A DNA stretch of 64,000 bases from Pyrrhosoma nymphula (taxonomy: Eukaryota; Arthropoda; Insecta; Odonata; Coenagrionidae), in assembly GCA_963573305.1 (NCBI GenBank), contig OY754337.1, forward strand, positions 72,079,094 to 72,143,093, read 5' to 3'. The notes under the pieces were generated by a model. The model worked only from the letters and a program-made list of their open reading frames with translations, made no database searches and was not told the DNA's origin. The translations under genes were made by a program, and so were the position numbers. Positions 1 through 10,385 of this stretch are shown here, in pieces; position 1 is the first letter of the stretch, and each line of letters opens with the position of its first letter.

Positions 1-1
1 A

Positions 2-1312
2 CCGTTATACAAAAAAGGCAATAAGAACGAGTGCGATAACTATCGCAGAATATCTGTGACTAGTACGATTAGCAGATTATATGGCAAAATAGTAAAAAAT
101 AGAATTGAGAAAGAGTATGCAGACAAGGAATCCGAAGAACAAGCGGGGTTTAGAGAAGGAAGATCTACTGTAGACCATCTGTTTTGTTTAATACAACTGA
201 TAGAGAAAACCTGGGCATACAACAAGGAACTTCACCTCTTATATGTTGATCTTAAAAAAGCATATGATACGGTGCCGCAAATGAAACTGTGGGGAGCCTT
301 GGAAAGATCTAACATAAGCTCATACTTAATAATAGCCATAAAAAATTTGTACAAAAATAGTGCAGCCAAGATCACAATGGGAAACGACTTCTCTCAGGGA
401 TTCACAATAAATAAAGGTCTAAGACAGGGCTGCTGTATTTCCCCTACACTTTTTAAAATATATTTAGATCAAGTGCTTAAGGGTTGGAAAAGGAAATGCA
501 ACTCCATGTGAATACCTTTGAAAGAAAGTACCATATACACCTTAAGCTATGCAGACGACCAAGTTATTATATCACAAGATTATGAAGATTTAGAATATAT
601 GACCAGAAAAATAATAGAAGAATACAAAAATTGGGGTCTTGATATCAGTATCGACAAAACAAAATATATGTGTATGGGAGGAATGCAACAGAATCTTATT
701 TTAGAAAGTGGGCAACAAATAGGACACTGTAAAGAGTATAAATATCTAGGGATGCAAATTGCAGTAAGTAAAACAATGGAGGTAGCCATCAGGGATAGAT
801 GCAATAAAGGCAAAAAAGCAATAACACTATTAAATAGCTTATTGTGGGACAATACAATATCCATTGAAAACAAAAAGAGAATTTATAATACCATAGTAAA
901 GAGCATAGTAACCTACAGCTGTGAAATATGGCCACTAACGGATAAATCAGAAAAACTGTTACTGACGACTGAAATGGACTTCTGGCGAAGAGCAGCCGGT
1001 AAATCAAAAAGAGAAAGAGTAAGGAATGAAAGAATTAGAGAAATAATGAATGTCAATGATACCATAATAGATGAGATAATAACGCAGCAGTTGCGGTGGT
1101 ATGGACACGTAAAACTAATGGGAAATGAAAGACTCCCGAAACAAATGCTGCTGTGGAACCCGGAAGGAAGACGGAGGAGAGGCAGACCGAGGAAAATTTG
1201 GATACAAGGGATAGAGAAAGAAATGAGAGAAAGAGGATTAGATGAAGAACTCTGGAATGATCGGGAGGCATGGAATTTGGGAATCGGAAGACGTAGAACA
1301 AACAGAAATTTG
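2..1312 (+). pseudogene. Non-LTR retrotransposon reverse transcriptase ORF, 3' part
   Basis: This is the RT and C-terminal part of a LINE ORF2, which would copy element RNA at a nicked chromosomal target. The 5' part, with any endonuclease, lies outside the window. The frame is open from base 2 and shows RT motifs in order: DNYRRIS near 40-60, GFREGRSTVDHLF near 150, motif A LYVDLKKAYDTV near 238-275, motif B GLRQGCCISP near 415-445, and the catalytic YADD at 548-559. YKYLG follows near 737, then the C-terminal RWYGHV and GRRRRGRPRKIW near 1095-1200. One in-frame TGA at 509-511 splits an otherwise continuous frame between motifs B and C, so this copy is dead. The C-terminus resembles RTE-type arthropod LINEs, but I do not fix the clade. 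The frame meets PLE sequence at about 1303-1315 with no poly-A or simple tail between them. Confidence 0.9.
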
Positions 1313-1817
1313 GAGCTGCCATGGGTTCACCTCTTTCTCCCGTGATAGCTAACCTATTCATGGAGATATTAGAACAAAAAGCGATACAATCTTATCACAA
1401 AAAAACAAAAGTATTCGTAAGATACGTAGATGATACCTTCGCTATCTGGCCTCACGGAAAAGAAGAGCTGGAAAAGTTCCTGCAATATGTAAATGGACAA
1501 AGCAAAACTATTAAATTCACAATGAAAATAGAAAAGGGCAACCGCCTTTCATTCTTAGACGTTATGGCCCAGAAGAAAGAAGATGGGACATTAGGTCATT
1601 CTGTGTACCGGAAATGTACCCACACTGACCGCTACCTACATGCCACATCGCATCACCACCCTCAACAGAAAGCTTCAGTCGTGAGAACGCTGTATCATCG
1701 AGCTTTACGATCTCTGACACCGATTCCATCTCCGGCGAAAAGCAGCACATATTAAGGGCATTTGAGAAAAACAGTTTCCGCCGTGAGCTGCACGGAAAGA
1801 CCCCCCACCCGAGGTAA
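1303..1817 (+). pseudogene. Penelope-like element reverse transcriptase, 5'-truncated
   Basis: PLEs encode an RT related to telomerase, usually followed by a GIY-YIG endonuclease. The family signature is clear: GAAMGSPLSPVIANLFME at 1312-1365, YVDD at 1423-1434 followed by TFAIW.HG, an LSFLDV motif near 1549, then VYRK.THTDRYLHA.SHHHP near 1600-1665. The N-terminal half of the RT is missing. A frameshift near 1708-1712 moves the frame: ISDTDSISGEKQHILRAFEK continues in another frame and ends at the TAA at 1815-1817. No GIY-YIG domain follows; the terminal-repeat-like sequence starts about 30 bp later. Either the endonuclease was lost by deletion or this is an endonuclease-lacking PLE lineage. 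The ATG at 1321 is internal to the RT and is not a genuine start. Confidence 0.88.
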
Positions 1818-1844
1818 CAGACCACTAGTTAGTCTCTTGTCGTT

Positions 1845-1870
1845 GACGATGGCGGCTTGCCCGTCGAAAC
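1845..1870 (+). ncRNA. Degenerate hammerhead-like motif of PLE terminal repeat
   Basis: Just after the PLE ORF, GACG at 1845-1848 can pair with CGTC at 1862-1865, followed directly by GAAAC. PLE terminal repeats are known to carry hammerhead ribozymes with a CTGATGA...GAAAC core. Here the first core block reads TTGACGA, so two core positions are changed and activity is unlikely. A similar arrangement recurs at 31003-31032. Confidence 0.45.
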
Positions 1871-1974
1871 GTCCGCAAATTATTCTGTGAGTGTCCTTTT
1901 AATTTTCGTGTGCCTGTGTTTTAAAAGTATATTTATATTTGTGTTTTTATTCACCGAGTGCGGTTTCTCAGAAG

Positions 1975-1980
<6 letters not shown>

Positions 1981-2050
<70 letters not shown>
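1981..2050. repeat. (TA)n microsatellite
   Basis: About 35 uninterrupted TA dinucleotides. It lies inside the putative PLE terminal region, between two hammerhead-like motifs. Confidence 0.98.
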
Positions 2051-2053
<3 letters not shown>

Positions 2054-2085
2054 ACGAGCGAGACTAAGGAATCAGTTCAGTTAAC

Positions 2086-2115
2086 CTGATGAAGCTGGCA
2101 GGAAGACCAGCGAAA
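2086..2115 (+). ncRNA. Hammerhead-ribozyme-like core
   Basis: The core reads CTGATGA (2086-2092), one unpaired A, stem II GCTGG (2094-2098) with CCAGC (2107-2111) closed by an 8-nt loop, then GAAA (2112-2115). A possible stem III pairs TATT after GAAA with AATA near 2135-2139, placing a UC cleavage dinucleotide just after it. I could not find a good stem I between the flanks, so self-cleavage is uncertain. Its position downstream of the PLE RT fits a PLE terminal repeat. Confidence 0.5.
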
Positions 2116-2125
2116 TATTGTTTTT

Positions 2126-2332
2126 TTACAATTTTAATATCGCGGAATGAATCCCGAAAAAATAAACAGTCGATATATTTAGATGTTCATAAGAAACCTT
2201 TACGTTTGTAATTCTTGTATCATCACGCAAATTTTTAGCATTCCTATGCATAGTTTTTACGATCCTATTTTGAGTTGTTTCCAAGAATTTGTTGTGTATA
2301 TTTGCTGTACAGTACCAAGTAGTCATGTGATA
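2126..2332 (-). pseudogene. Possible LINE reverse transcriptase C-terminal scrap
   Basis: A 66-codon minus-strand frame includes LETTQNRIVKTM, then a run ending SYEHLNISTVYFFGI. This resembles the thumb/C-terminal stretch of Jockey- or CR1-type RTs, where QNR.+R.I is followed tens of residues later by a leucine-rich LY...+ segment. No RT catalytic motif is present and the flanks do not extend the match. The call rests on pattern alone, and a chance open frame is nearly as likely. Confidence 0.25.
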
Positions 2333-2484
2333 TCTGAACGTAATATGAATAAGTAGTTATTTGGCTGGCGCTCTCTCATATATTTCCCCCACAACTTCTT
2401 GCGACACCCTCACACTGCCACTTCCTACTATTCCCTTCGAGACTTTGATGTGACGTTTGTTCAAATATCTTTCCCGGAAAATAA

Positions 2485-2933
2485 TCTATGCAATATTACT
2501 TTGTCTCGGACATCGTCCTTGCTTCATCCCACATTTGAATGGCTAGCCGATTCATAACAAGACTGGGAGTTGATGAATAACGATGATCCTTCTGGTATTG
2601 AGAGACGAAGTAAACTTTCCTTGGATCTTGCACAAATTCCGCTTCTTCCATTCTCAACACTTTTTCGTCACTGACCCCGCACTCCCCCGCTTGTCTCATA
2701 AAATGATTCCGGCCCCACTCCTTTCCCAACCTATAAATCCACAGACTTTAAGCGGCTTTCTCGGCGATAGAGTGAAAATAACCAAGTCCAAATGAGTCCA
2801 TTTGCCTCCTCCTTCCTCTGACCTTCTTCGAGTGTGTTCTTCCCAGTGCGTCTGCCCTTTTCCTTTGGCGCAATTTTGTTGACAGTTGCCTTCTGCAACT
2901 GCGGTGGCTAGTGGAGGCGGGTTCCATTTGCAA
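2485..2933 (-). pseudogene. Unidentified protein-like frame with one in-frame stop
   Basis: On the minus strand one frame runs from about 2933 to a TAA just below 2496. It is broken once, by a TAA near 2748-2750, and would give roughly 148 residues. The composition looks like real protein rather than chance: a basic N-terminal stretch (RQRKRADALGRTHSKKVRGR), then WGRNHFMRQAGECGVSDEKV, EEAEFVQDPRKVYFVSQYQK and a C-terminal NRLAIQMWDEART. I do not recognise the family. No RT, integrase or transposase motif is visible, no ATG opens the frame, and no poly-A follows. It could be a decayed exon, a retrocopy of a host gene, or part of an unknown element. Confidence 0.35.
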
Positions 2934-3249
2934 CTGTACATTACAGTTTGGAACTTGGATTAATATTTCCAGATCAATGTCTCGGAGATTAATTTAATCG
3001 TTTTCAACTTTATTTTGTGAAAATCTATCTATAGTTCAAAGGAACAATAGGTAAATTATCCCAATTTTCTGAAACCTTGTCTCGTTTTCGCTTCTAAAGA
3101 TGTCCCGTAATTAGATCCCTCTTTAATTCTTCAAATCTTCTACCTCATCATATTTCGTCCAGAATTCCTATACTCTTCCTTCCTCTTCCACTCTCTATTA
3201 CTCTCTTTAGCATTCTCTCTCTTACCCCTCTTCATCATTCTCCGATCCC

Positions 3250-4785
3250 CTATTGTTGTTATCCCTTCTATTAATTACCCTCTACCCTCTTCAACAATCC
3301 CTCTCCTCTCAAACTTTCCTCCATTCATCCCGTCTGCCTTCTCCAAACCTCCACCAACAGCTTCCTCTCCTTTCCAACAAAATACAATACCTCCTCGTTC
3401 GTCCTCTTCGCCACCCAGCTCACCCTCTCCATCCTTCTTCTAACCCACGTCTCAAACGCCTCAAGTCTACGCACATCCTCCATTCGTAATAACAAAGTTT
3501 CCAACCCATACAGAGCCAAACTCCATATTAGAGTTTTCACAGCCTTTCCTTTACGTCTCTTGTCAGATCCCCACTCATAAATTCCCTTCTCTTTGAAAAT
3601 CCTTTTTTAGCCAAGGCAATTCTGCATCTTATTTCCCAACCACTAAAGCCATTCTCCTCCAAACTACTACCAAGATACTTAAACTGCTTGACCGGCTTTA
3701 TATTGTGCCCTACCACCCTTATGTTCAGCTCCATCTTCTTACTTCCATAAATTCAAATAACTGTCGTTTTCCTATGATTTATCTTAATCTCATACCTTTA
3801 GTACTGCACTTCTAACGCATTCATCATTGTAGAAACTCCTTAGTTGACTGGCAAACCAATGCTTAATCATCTTCAAATCTCACTGATTTATTAGATCCCC
3901 TCCTACTTTTTCTCCCACCTTTATCTCCCCCGATGCCTCCCTTGCCATTTCTTCTGAATACATGTTAAAATGCAACGGCGATAGTGGGTATCCCTGCCGC
4001 ACTCCCTGTCTTATCACGGTCCATCCCTATTCTTCATCGGCTACCCTAACCTGCGACGTTTGGTTCATATACAGGTTCCGAATGAAACGCCTTTCCCTCC
4101 AGTTGACCCCTAATTTCTTCAGCGCTTCCATTAATTTCACCCAGTACACCCTGTCAACCGCCTTTTCGAATTCTAAAAAGCAAGTAAAAACGTCCTTCTC
4201 ATATTCTCGGTTTCTTTCTCCTAGTGTTCTAATCACTCATGTAGCGTTCCCGTCCCTCTCCTAAACCTGGTTATCACCCAGGTATTCGTTAGCCATCTTC
4301 TGCAGCCTTCAATTTATAATTCTCAGAAGTACTTCGGCCGCGTTGGATATTAAGCTTATTGTCCTACAGTTTTCGCACGTTTTTGCCTTGCTCTTCTTCG
4401 GTATCGGAATTAGTATTGACTTCGCGAAGTCCTCCGGTCACACTCCATCCCCATAAATCCCACGAATAAGCAAAAAAGGTTTTCTTCTTCCGTTCTTGCA
4501 TATACTATTTGAAAACTCTGCATGTCTATTATCTATTCGTACCACCTCATTTCTTTTCATGTCTCGTAGAATTCTTTATAATTCACTGACAAGGATACCT
4601 TGTCCAATGGAATCTCTGTCGATGTCGTCTTCCCTTTCTTTATCTATCGTACTAGACCTTATTTCCTTACCATAAACCTCTTCAATATATTTATTCCACT
4701 TCTCCTGGGTCTCTTTTAGTTCTACGATCAGCTTTCCATTCTTGTCTGTTGTCGTTGAAATCCCCCCCCCCCTTTCTACCACCCG
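3250..4785 (-). pseudogene. LINE copy A reverse transcriptase and C-terminal domain
   Basis: Fragments in order along the minus strand are: a linker ending GKLIVELKETQEKWNKYIEE (4782-4576); RT motif A region KDVFTCFLEFEKAVDRVYWV (about 4195-4135), where the catalytic Asp is changed to Glu (LEFEKA instead of the usual VDYEKA); and GVNWRERRFIRNLYMNQ. Later pieces are KQFKYLGSSLEENG.. EIRCRIALAKKGF (3734-3537) and ALYGLETL, RRLEAFETWVRRRMERVSW, K.TNEEVL (3540-3325), continuing as RRQT.WMEESLRGEGLLKR near 3320-3250. Motif C is not legible. Multiple frameshifts break the frame. The same C-terminal signature recurs in 7740-8085 and in copy B. Confidence 0.85.
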
Positions 4786-5083
4786 TCAGTTCCTTAACTT
4801 TCCTGTATAATGCATCTGCTCTTCCCTCTTTTTGGCATTTCTAAAGAGTCGATCTGTTCTCTCCATATGCCTCCCTTGCTTTCTTTGTTTCTCTTCTTAG
4901 CCTGTCGTTTAATTCCCGCTCTTACCTAGCTCTGAGTTTACGCTCTTCCATTTCCTTCTCTCCTGCAACTCCATTATATCTCTTTCATGATCCACGGTTG
5001 TCTACTTTCTGTTGCACTTACTACGCCTATCATTGCTTTCGCCCCTTCCACAATTCCATTTTTCAAACTTCCCCATTCATCTG

Positions 5084-6154
5084 TCACTGATCTCTCTCCA
5101 TGATTTTATCAACTTGCTCTCGATACTTCTTCCTCATCGTCCCAGTTAATGCCTCCGTATTCCACTTTCGTGCCCTTCTTCCCCTTCTTATCTTTTTGAG
5201 TTTCACGGAGCATTTCACGACTAGTAAGCTGTGATCTGAGTCTGCAATAGCTCCTGGATAATTATGCGAGTTTTTCACAATATTTCTGTACCTTTGACGA
5301 ACCGTAATATAATATATCTGGAACCTACCTGTGTCTCCCGCCTTCTTCCAAGTGTACCTACGTTGAAGATGATATCTGAAGCACGTATTTGTAATCACTA
5401 GGTTATTTCTCCGGCAAAACTCCACAGCTTTCTCGCCGCGGTCGTTTCTCCTTCCTAGCCCGTAGTCGCCCACTTCTTCCATCTTCCTTCCATATATTAC
5501 ACCCATATCTTCCTTCACCCATCACCGCGTTCCAATCCCACCTTTTTACTTATTACGTATTACTACCAAGTGCTTACTCCCAGGTATACTACCAATTATT
5601 TCCTCTAGCTGATCGTATACACTATCTACAACTTCCTCTCCATGATTAGAGGTAGGAATATAAACCTGGATTATAAAGAAATCGTTTGATCTACCTCTAG
5701 CTAAAGGACTATTTTCCTATCACTCACCTATTATACATACACGACTTTTCTCTCGTTTCCTGTTCACTACGACTGCAAAACCCCACTGGCTCTCATTCTC
5801 TCCGATATTAATCACTCTATAGCCATCGCTCCAGCAGTTCTCGCTTTCTTTCCATCTTACTTCGCCCAGACCTATGATGTCTACACCCACCTTCTCCATT
5901 TCTTGATTTATATCCTCTAAATTGGCCGCCCTTAGCATAGTTCCAACATTCCACGTGTCTATTATGATTATTGCGTTCATCTTTTGTATCTTCTTTTCCT
6001 CTGTGGCTGCATTTGTCTCTACATCCGAGCAAGGATTTCGTGTGATGACGACCGCAGGGGCCTTGCTCCCACCGCTGCCGGGCACAACACTTGGCAAACT
6101 GAGCCGAGTCCCGTAGTTGCCAGGATTCATTTTGATTTTAGGACTCTCCAAAAT
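5084..6154 (-). pseudogene. LINE copy A endonuclease domain (APE-type)
   Basis: This domain nicks target DNA to prime reverse transcription. The N-terminal fragment (6151-5720) holds IDTWNVGTM, then VDIIGLGEVRWKES (the conserved metal-binding Glu), and SDGYRV. The middle is frameshifted around 5520-5720; the catalytic D-W-N segment can still be read there in another frame, near 5535-5550 (GIG..R in one frame, DWNAVMGEG in the other). The C-terminal fragment (5518-5084) includes RRNNLVITNTCF, YTWKKAGD and DSDHSLLV, the last carrying the catalytic Asp-His pair. At least two indels separate the three pieces. Upstream, at 6155-6425, is the element's own 5' sequence, with no recognised promoter. 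Catalytic residues remain readable, but no continuous protein is possible. Confidence 0.85.
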
Positions 6155-6425
6155 TTAAAGTTTTTTAAAAATTTAGATGGTATTCAGTGGCCTTACTCAA
6201 TAGCGTTTTTCCCGTGACACCATCACGTGAGAGGCCGCCCACTGGGGTCAGACGCCTTTGCAGCCGTCTCACTGAGGTACAGACGCTGCGCGTACTACTA
6301 TTCGTCTATCTCCTAACCTTCGATCCATCTGGCATGGGCGGCCCAACCAGGAGTATTGCTCCCGCCAGTTCAGCTCTAGGGGTCATCGAAGCACGCAAAA
6401 CCTCCCATCACGACAAGGTTTTAGT

Positions 6426-7189
6426 CCAAGGGAAGAGGAATCAATGCATAAATCTCTGGTAAAATCATGTTTTTTAAAGAAAGTCATATATTTTTTTTAT
6501 TTTCAGCCGCTACTAACTTTGAACCTTAATTCTAAGATGTGAGAGGACGTTCAACACTTGCCTATATTGTTTGACTATCGTTGGGGACGTTTTTCCCCAA
6601 GTATAACGCAATGTTAAAATGTACAACATGATCCGAATATAACTTCCCGGATTTTTCTTGGCTTTCTCGAAAATTTAGAGTATTCTTTTTTAGCGCTCAT
6701 GTTCAAAATATTCCTTTCACATTTATAGACACGCACCCGCACTGGCATAAATAACATGATGCACCCAGAAAGTCAGATTGTGAATATCCGACTAAATCAT
6801 GGAGTCATTAATTTTAATGATATCAATGGTTACCCATACATGAAGTTACATGCATGGAGGTCATTATTGATTGACGCCACTATTTATCGATTTCGTTGTA
6901 TACATGCATCCAACAACAGAAATTCCCCGCGAAATTATCATGCAAATATATTATGTTCATTCGCGACTTTAGTATCATTCTCCTCCGAGTCCCCGGCGAG
7001 CATCAGGTTTCATTGCCGGCATAATGGTCGGAGACTCGAAATATATAATTATTTTAATCAATAATCATGGAACACTTGGCACTGATTCCTCATACAATTT
7101 AAGCTTATGGAAATTTATGGACTGGGTAATTTACTACACTTAATAATATAAAATCTAAATAGTTTATAATCTGTCGGGTATCTATCATC
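6426..7189. other. No recognised feature
   Basis: AT-rich sequence. A 102-codon open frame at 6756-7064 has no recognisable motif and looks like chance. I see no repeat shared with the rest of the window. Confidence 0.5.
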
Positions 7190-7320
7190 AATAATCAATG
7201 CCCATTAACCATACATACTTAGGTGAACAGGCCTCACTGAGGAGGATGACTTCTGAGGTGTGGCCCCGTATTAGGCCCCCTGCCACACACCCTTGACTGC
7301 AGGGTATTTTGTAGATGTAG
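7190..7320 (+). mobile_element. CR1/L2-like LINE 3'-end fragment (GATGTA tail)
   Basis: The block CCACACACCCTTGA, then GCAGGGTATTTTGTAGATGTAG, matches the 3' end of the LINE at 45188-47878 read on its own strand. Only the last ~130 bp survive, as expected for 5' truncation. Confidence 0.7.
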
Positions 7321-7321
7321 A

Positions 7322-7362
7322 CTTTCCGTAGCCGACATTTCGACGGGTCACGTCTTTCCAAG
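7322..7362 (-). mobile_element. PLE-like terminal scrap
   Basis: The complement reads CCCGTCGAAATGTCGGC, close to the GTCGAAACGTCGGC block of the PLE-like terminal at 31024-31038. It abuts the GATGTA tail of the neighbouring LINE fragment. Confidence 0.35.
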
Positions 7363-7734
7363 CCCATGGTCTTTTATCATGCTTCAAGAATATTTTCATT
7401 CGATTTCGTCATCATTAAATTTCTTAATGCGTTCATGTTTATTCTCTTTTACAAATACCATAACGTTTCAATTCGTTTCGAAATATGGGAGTTCTATATC
7501 ACCCGCCTTGGTGTAAATTTGTAGTTGACAGTAGAAAGGCACAAACTTGAGAGGGTAGAACAATTAAATTACAAAACCGCTGGAGGAAAATAGATATAGT
7601 CGGAAATATACTAGTGATACTGCATTGGCAAAGGAGGAGTTGACAAACAGAAGAAAATAAATGATGGGGACGTTTGTTAGAATGTAAATAAAAGACAGGC
7701 AAATAGAGCAATGCATCGTTATGTGGTGCCGAAA

Positions 7735-8165
7735 AGTGATCTATTCAAGGAAGACATTGAGAAGAGGTTGCAGGCGTTTGAGATATGAGTTTGGAGGAGG
7801 TTGAAGAAAGTGCAACGGGGTAAAAACGAAGACGAACGAGGAAGTGCTCGGCGTGGTGAGTTAGGAGAGGAAACTAGGAGGATATTAGGAGAAGGCAGAT
7901 TAGGTGGTTGTAACAGGTGATAATGAAGGGTGATGTGATACTGAAGGTCGTGATAGGGGGAAGTATGTTAGGTGAGCGGGGGAGGGGAGGAAAGAGAATA
8001 CGCTTTATGGATGGGATGAAGAGAGGTTGAATGTCGAACTAGAGAATAAAATCGTGTAAGGAGATATGGGTCAGGGGCTAAAAAATATTACTACCTATAG
8101 GTATTCCTACTTCCACCTAATCTTACCTTCACCGGCAGACCACCCCTAATGAAAATATTAATGCA
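7735..8165 (+). mobile_element. RTE-like LINE 3' fragment, copy C
   Basis: Frameshifted plus-strand frames give RLQAFEI.VWRRLKK, then T.EEVLGVV..ERKL, RRQIRWL, and a later KGDVILKVV.GG, GERGRGGKRIRFMDGMK. This matches the C-terminal signature of copy A (RRLEAFETWVRRRME, K.TNEEVL). Sequence after 8085 looks like its 3' UTR. The copy is 5'-truncated and carries several stops. Confidence 0.7.
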
Positions 8166-9490
8166 GGTGTAGAATTTCCTTTTTCTCACTCTCCCCTCTC
8201 TTCTCTATCTTTTTGCGACGACTACACTACCAACTACCCCATAGACTAGTTTTCACGTTACTCGTGTGCTACTATAATCAAGGACTTCTAAATAAGGACA
8301 TTTTTGCCCCAACCTAACATACCAAGGACCTTTTTAGAAATGGAATCAAGAGTACATTCGCGTCAGCTCCAGCGAGATTGCGCAGTATCGCTGAGTCTGA
8401 AGTTTTATAAAATTCTAGGAGCGATAAGACCTTGTCCGCATGGTTCATAGTGCGTTTTGCCGCATTCCATACTTCACCCACGCCCTTAAATCAATAAGAC
8501 GCTGATTAAACTATCGCTTCGTAGAGCAATAAAAACGATATGTTCGAACGACGGTTCAACTAGTACCAGAAAACATGATAAGTTAAGCAAGATTGTTTTA
8601 AGGGCATTAGTCAAACGATTTGCTTTTTCTATCAGGTTGTTTTCATTCGAATACCTCTGTGAACACTGAAGGACAAAGATAATCCTGGTTTTCTCTCTCT
8701 TCGCCTCGACTTTCCACGCGAGCTTTTTCTTCTCCCCCGATATTCATCTCAATTCTCAACTCTCAAAAATTAGTTGATGCATTAAGTGTGTAAAATTCAA
8801 AATTTAAAACATAAATTCGCTTTTCCTGGCATACGAATCCAGGTCCCCTGAAACGCCCAAGTTTTGGATCCCCTAATACCTAATAATAATACTTATAATA
8901 GATGAATATCTAAGCTACCCAATTTAATGTTGTGTCACACTCTCTGTTCGTTCATTGATTTGTTAATTAAATTAGGATAGACATCTCTTGCAGACAGAAG
9001 GGAAAATATATATCGAATCTATTGCTTAAGATTGAAGCAGACATTTTTCGTAAGATGTTCAGCACATTTGAGTAATGACAGCGATTAGCGTTATAAGCGA
9101 TTTCAAGTATAAGATAATAAGAATAGATCGCAGAATTAATAGATTTAAAATATCATATTTTCCACGTACACGATGGGATCATGATATTTGCAAAATATCT
9201 TTTCTAAGAAATTACCACCCGCAATTTGTAGACTAGAATTGGTATTTGTGTTTAATAACTTATCATTATCACTAGGTTTTCTACATGAATTAGTATCTCA
9301 TAGTTACTAATCATTATTATTATCTTAACCAGTCCATTGCATGTAATCATGTTTGGAAACATAGCATCCACCTTGTGGTTTAGTTGTTCATATTTCTCAT
9401 GAGTGCCTTTTGGTCCGCGCTTAGCGGTCAGGGGAGCGTGCTGGATCAGCCTTGAACCGGGACGACTGTTGCATGTCTGGAGTGTAATCA
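8166..9490. other. No recognised feature
   Basis: AT-rich sequence with only short, unconvincing open frames. The minus-strand frame at 9252-9566 runs across a LINE tail and has no motif. Confidence 0.5.
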
Positions 9491-9545
9491 ACCTTTGCCA
9501 CACACCCTGGAGGTGGCTTGCGCAGTACTTCGTGTATATAGGTTC
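9490..9545 (+). mobile_element. CR1/L2-like LINE tail scrap
   Basis: The block TGCCACACACCCTGGAGGTG, then GCTTGCGCAGTA, matches the terminal block of the GATGTA-tailed LINE family. Confidence 0.5.
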
Positions 9546-9624
9546 GCTCTTTTGAATAGAATGCACGGCTACCTTTGTATATTTGAAATGTCAATTTTCT
9601 CGCGAACGATAAGAGACCGTAACA

Positions 9625-10012
9625 GCTGCCAATGAGACTTTTAACTAGGTTTGCCGATAGGTAGTGTAGCTCTTAGTAGTAGTAGTCCTCCATAATACTT
9701 GTATCCTTATCTGCTTCCTAGTACTTACAGTACGTCGTGCATGTTTTCAGCATAACTCTTGAATCTCTGTCCGTTTATGTAGTTTCAATGTACACTGATA
9801 CTAACGGTCCCTCTAACATTGGTTGCATATATATAGTGTAGTGCTTGCTTGTGAGGCTACGCCTCTTGCCAAGCATTAGCGATTTATTCTAATGTATCAA
9901 TAATCGTAGTTACACTAACTTTAGGGTATAGTGTAATGCATGTTGGTGACTACTCACCTCCTGTCACAGACTCTTGAGGTGGTTTGCAGGGTATTTTGTA
10001 GATGTAGATGTA
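9625..10012 (+). mobile_element. CR1/L2-like LINE 3' fragment
   Basis: It shares the 3'-UTR block GCCGATAGGTAGTGTAGC (near 9650) with the copy at 11712-12360. It ends with CTTGAGGTGGTTTGCAGGGT and TTTGTAGATGTAGATGTA, the full GATGTA-type tail. No coding sequence remains. Confidence 0.75.
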
Positions 10013-10286
10013 TTTTCTTTAGTTAGCGAATTAAATCTTTCTGGCCTATGTCCCACATACTTGACGCGCACCCAAGGTGAGATCTAACTACGACGGAGTT
10101 ACATCTCTCTTACACTTTTTGGTCCAGTGACCGCACTCATACCATACATACAAATGTGCGAAATGTAAAATGAAATAAAGTATTCGCCGTAATTGGAATT
10201 CAAATCAAGATTCCTCGAGTTTGCGCCGTGCTTTGTTCTTTTTCTACGAGATTCTCTACGTGAATCATGAATTTAAAGAGACCTCA

Positions 10287-10385
10287 GAGAATAGCTCCGC
10301 ATTGGTCGTACTCAACGAGGTTGGACTGCCGAGTTCAAAGCCGAGCCTAAGTCCGAGCCCCGTCTCGTACCTTCGCTGTTACGTA
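10287..10385 (+). repeat. Unclassified dispersed repeat F, copy 1
   Basis: About 95 bp match the complement of 60745-60840 at roughly 70 percent by eye, anchored on GTACTCAACGAGGTTGGACT. Both are partial copies; no terminal repeats are visible. Confidence 0.5.

Larger units (their letters stand above)
3083..6425 (-). mobile_element. RTE-like LINE, near full-length, copy A
   Basis: The element reads on the minus strand: a 5' region near 6425-6155, an apurinic-type endonuclease near 6020-5084, RT near 4800-3535, and a C-terminal domain to about 3250. The boundaries come from comparison with the second copy at 49556-52628. Both share the CTAGGGGTCATCG block at the 5' side and the ATTAGATCCCTCTT block at the 3' side. 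Many frameshifts and stops are present, so the copy is old. The domain content matches arthropod endonuclease-reverse transcriptase LINEs of the RTE type. Confidence 0.85.

Noticed and set aside
509..511. TGA as a recoded (selenocysteine or readthrough) codon in the RT
   Set aside because: No SECIS-like structure was sought or seen, and other LINE copies in the window also carry random nonsense codons; simple decay explains it.
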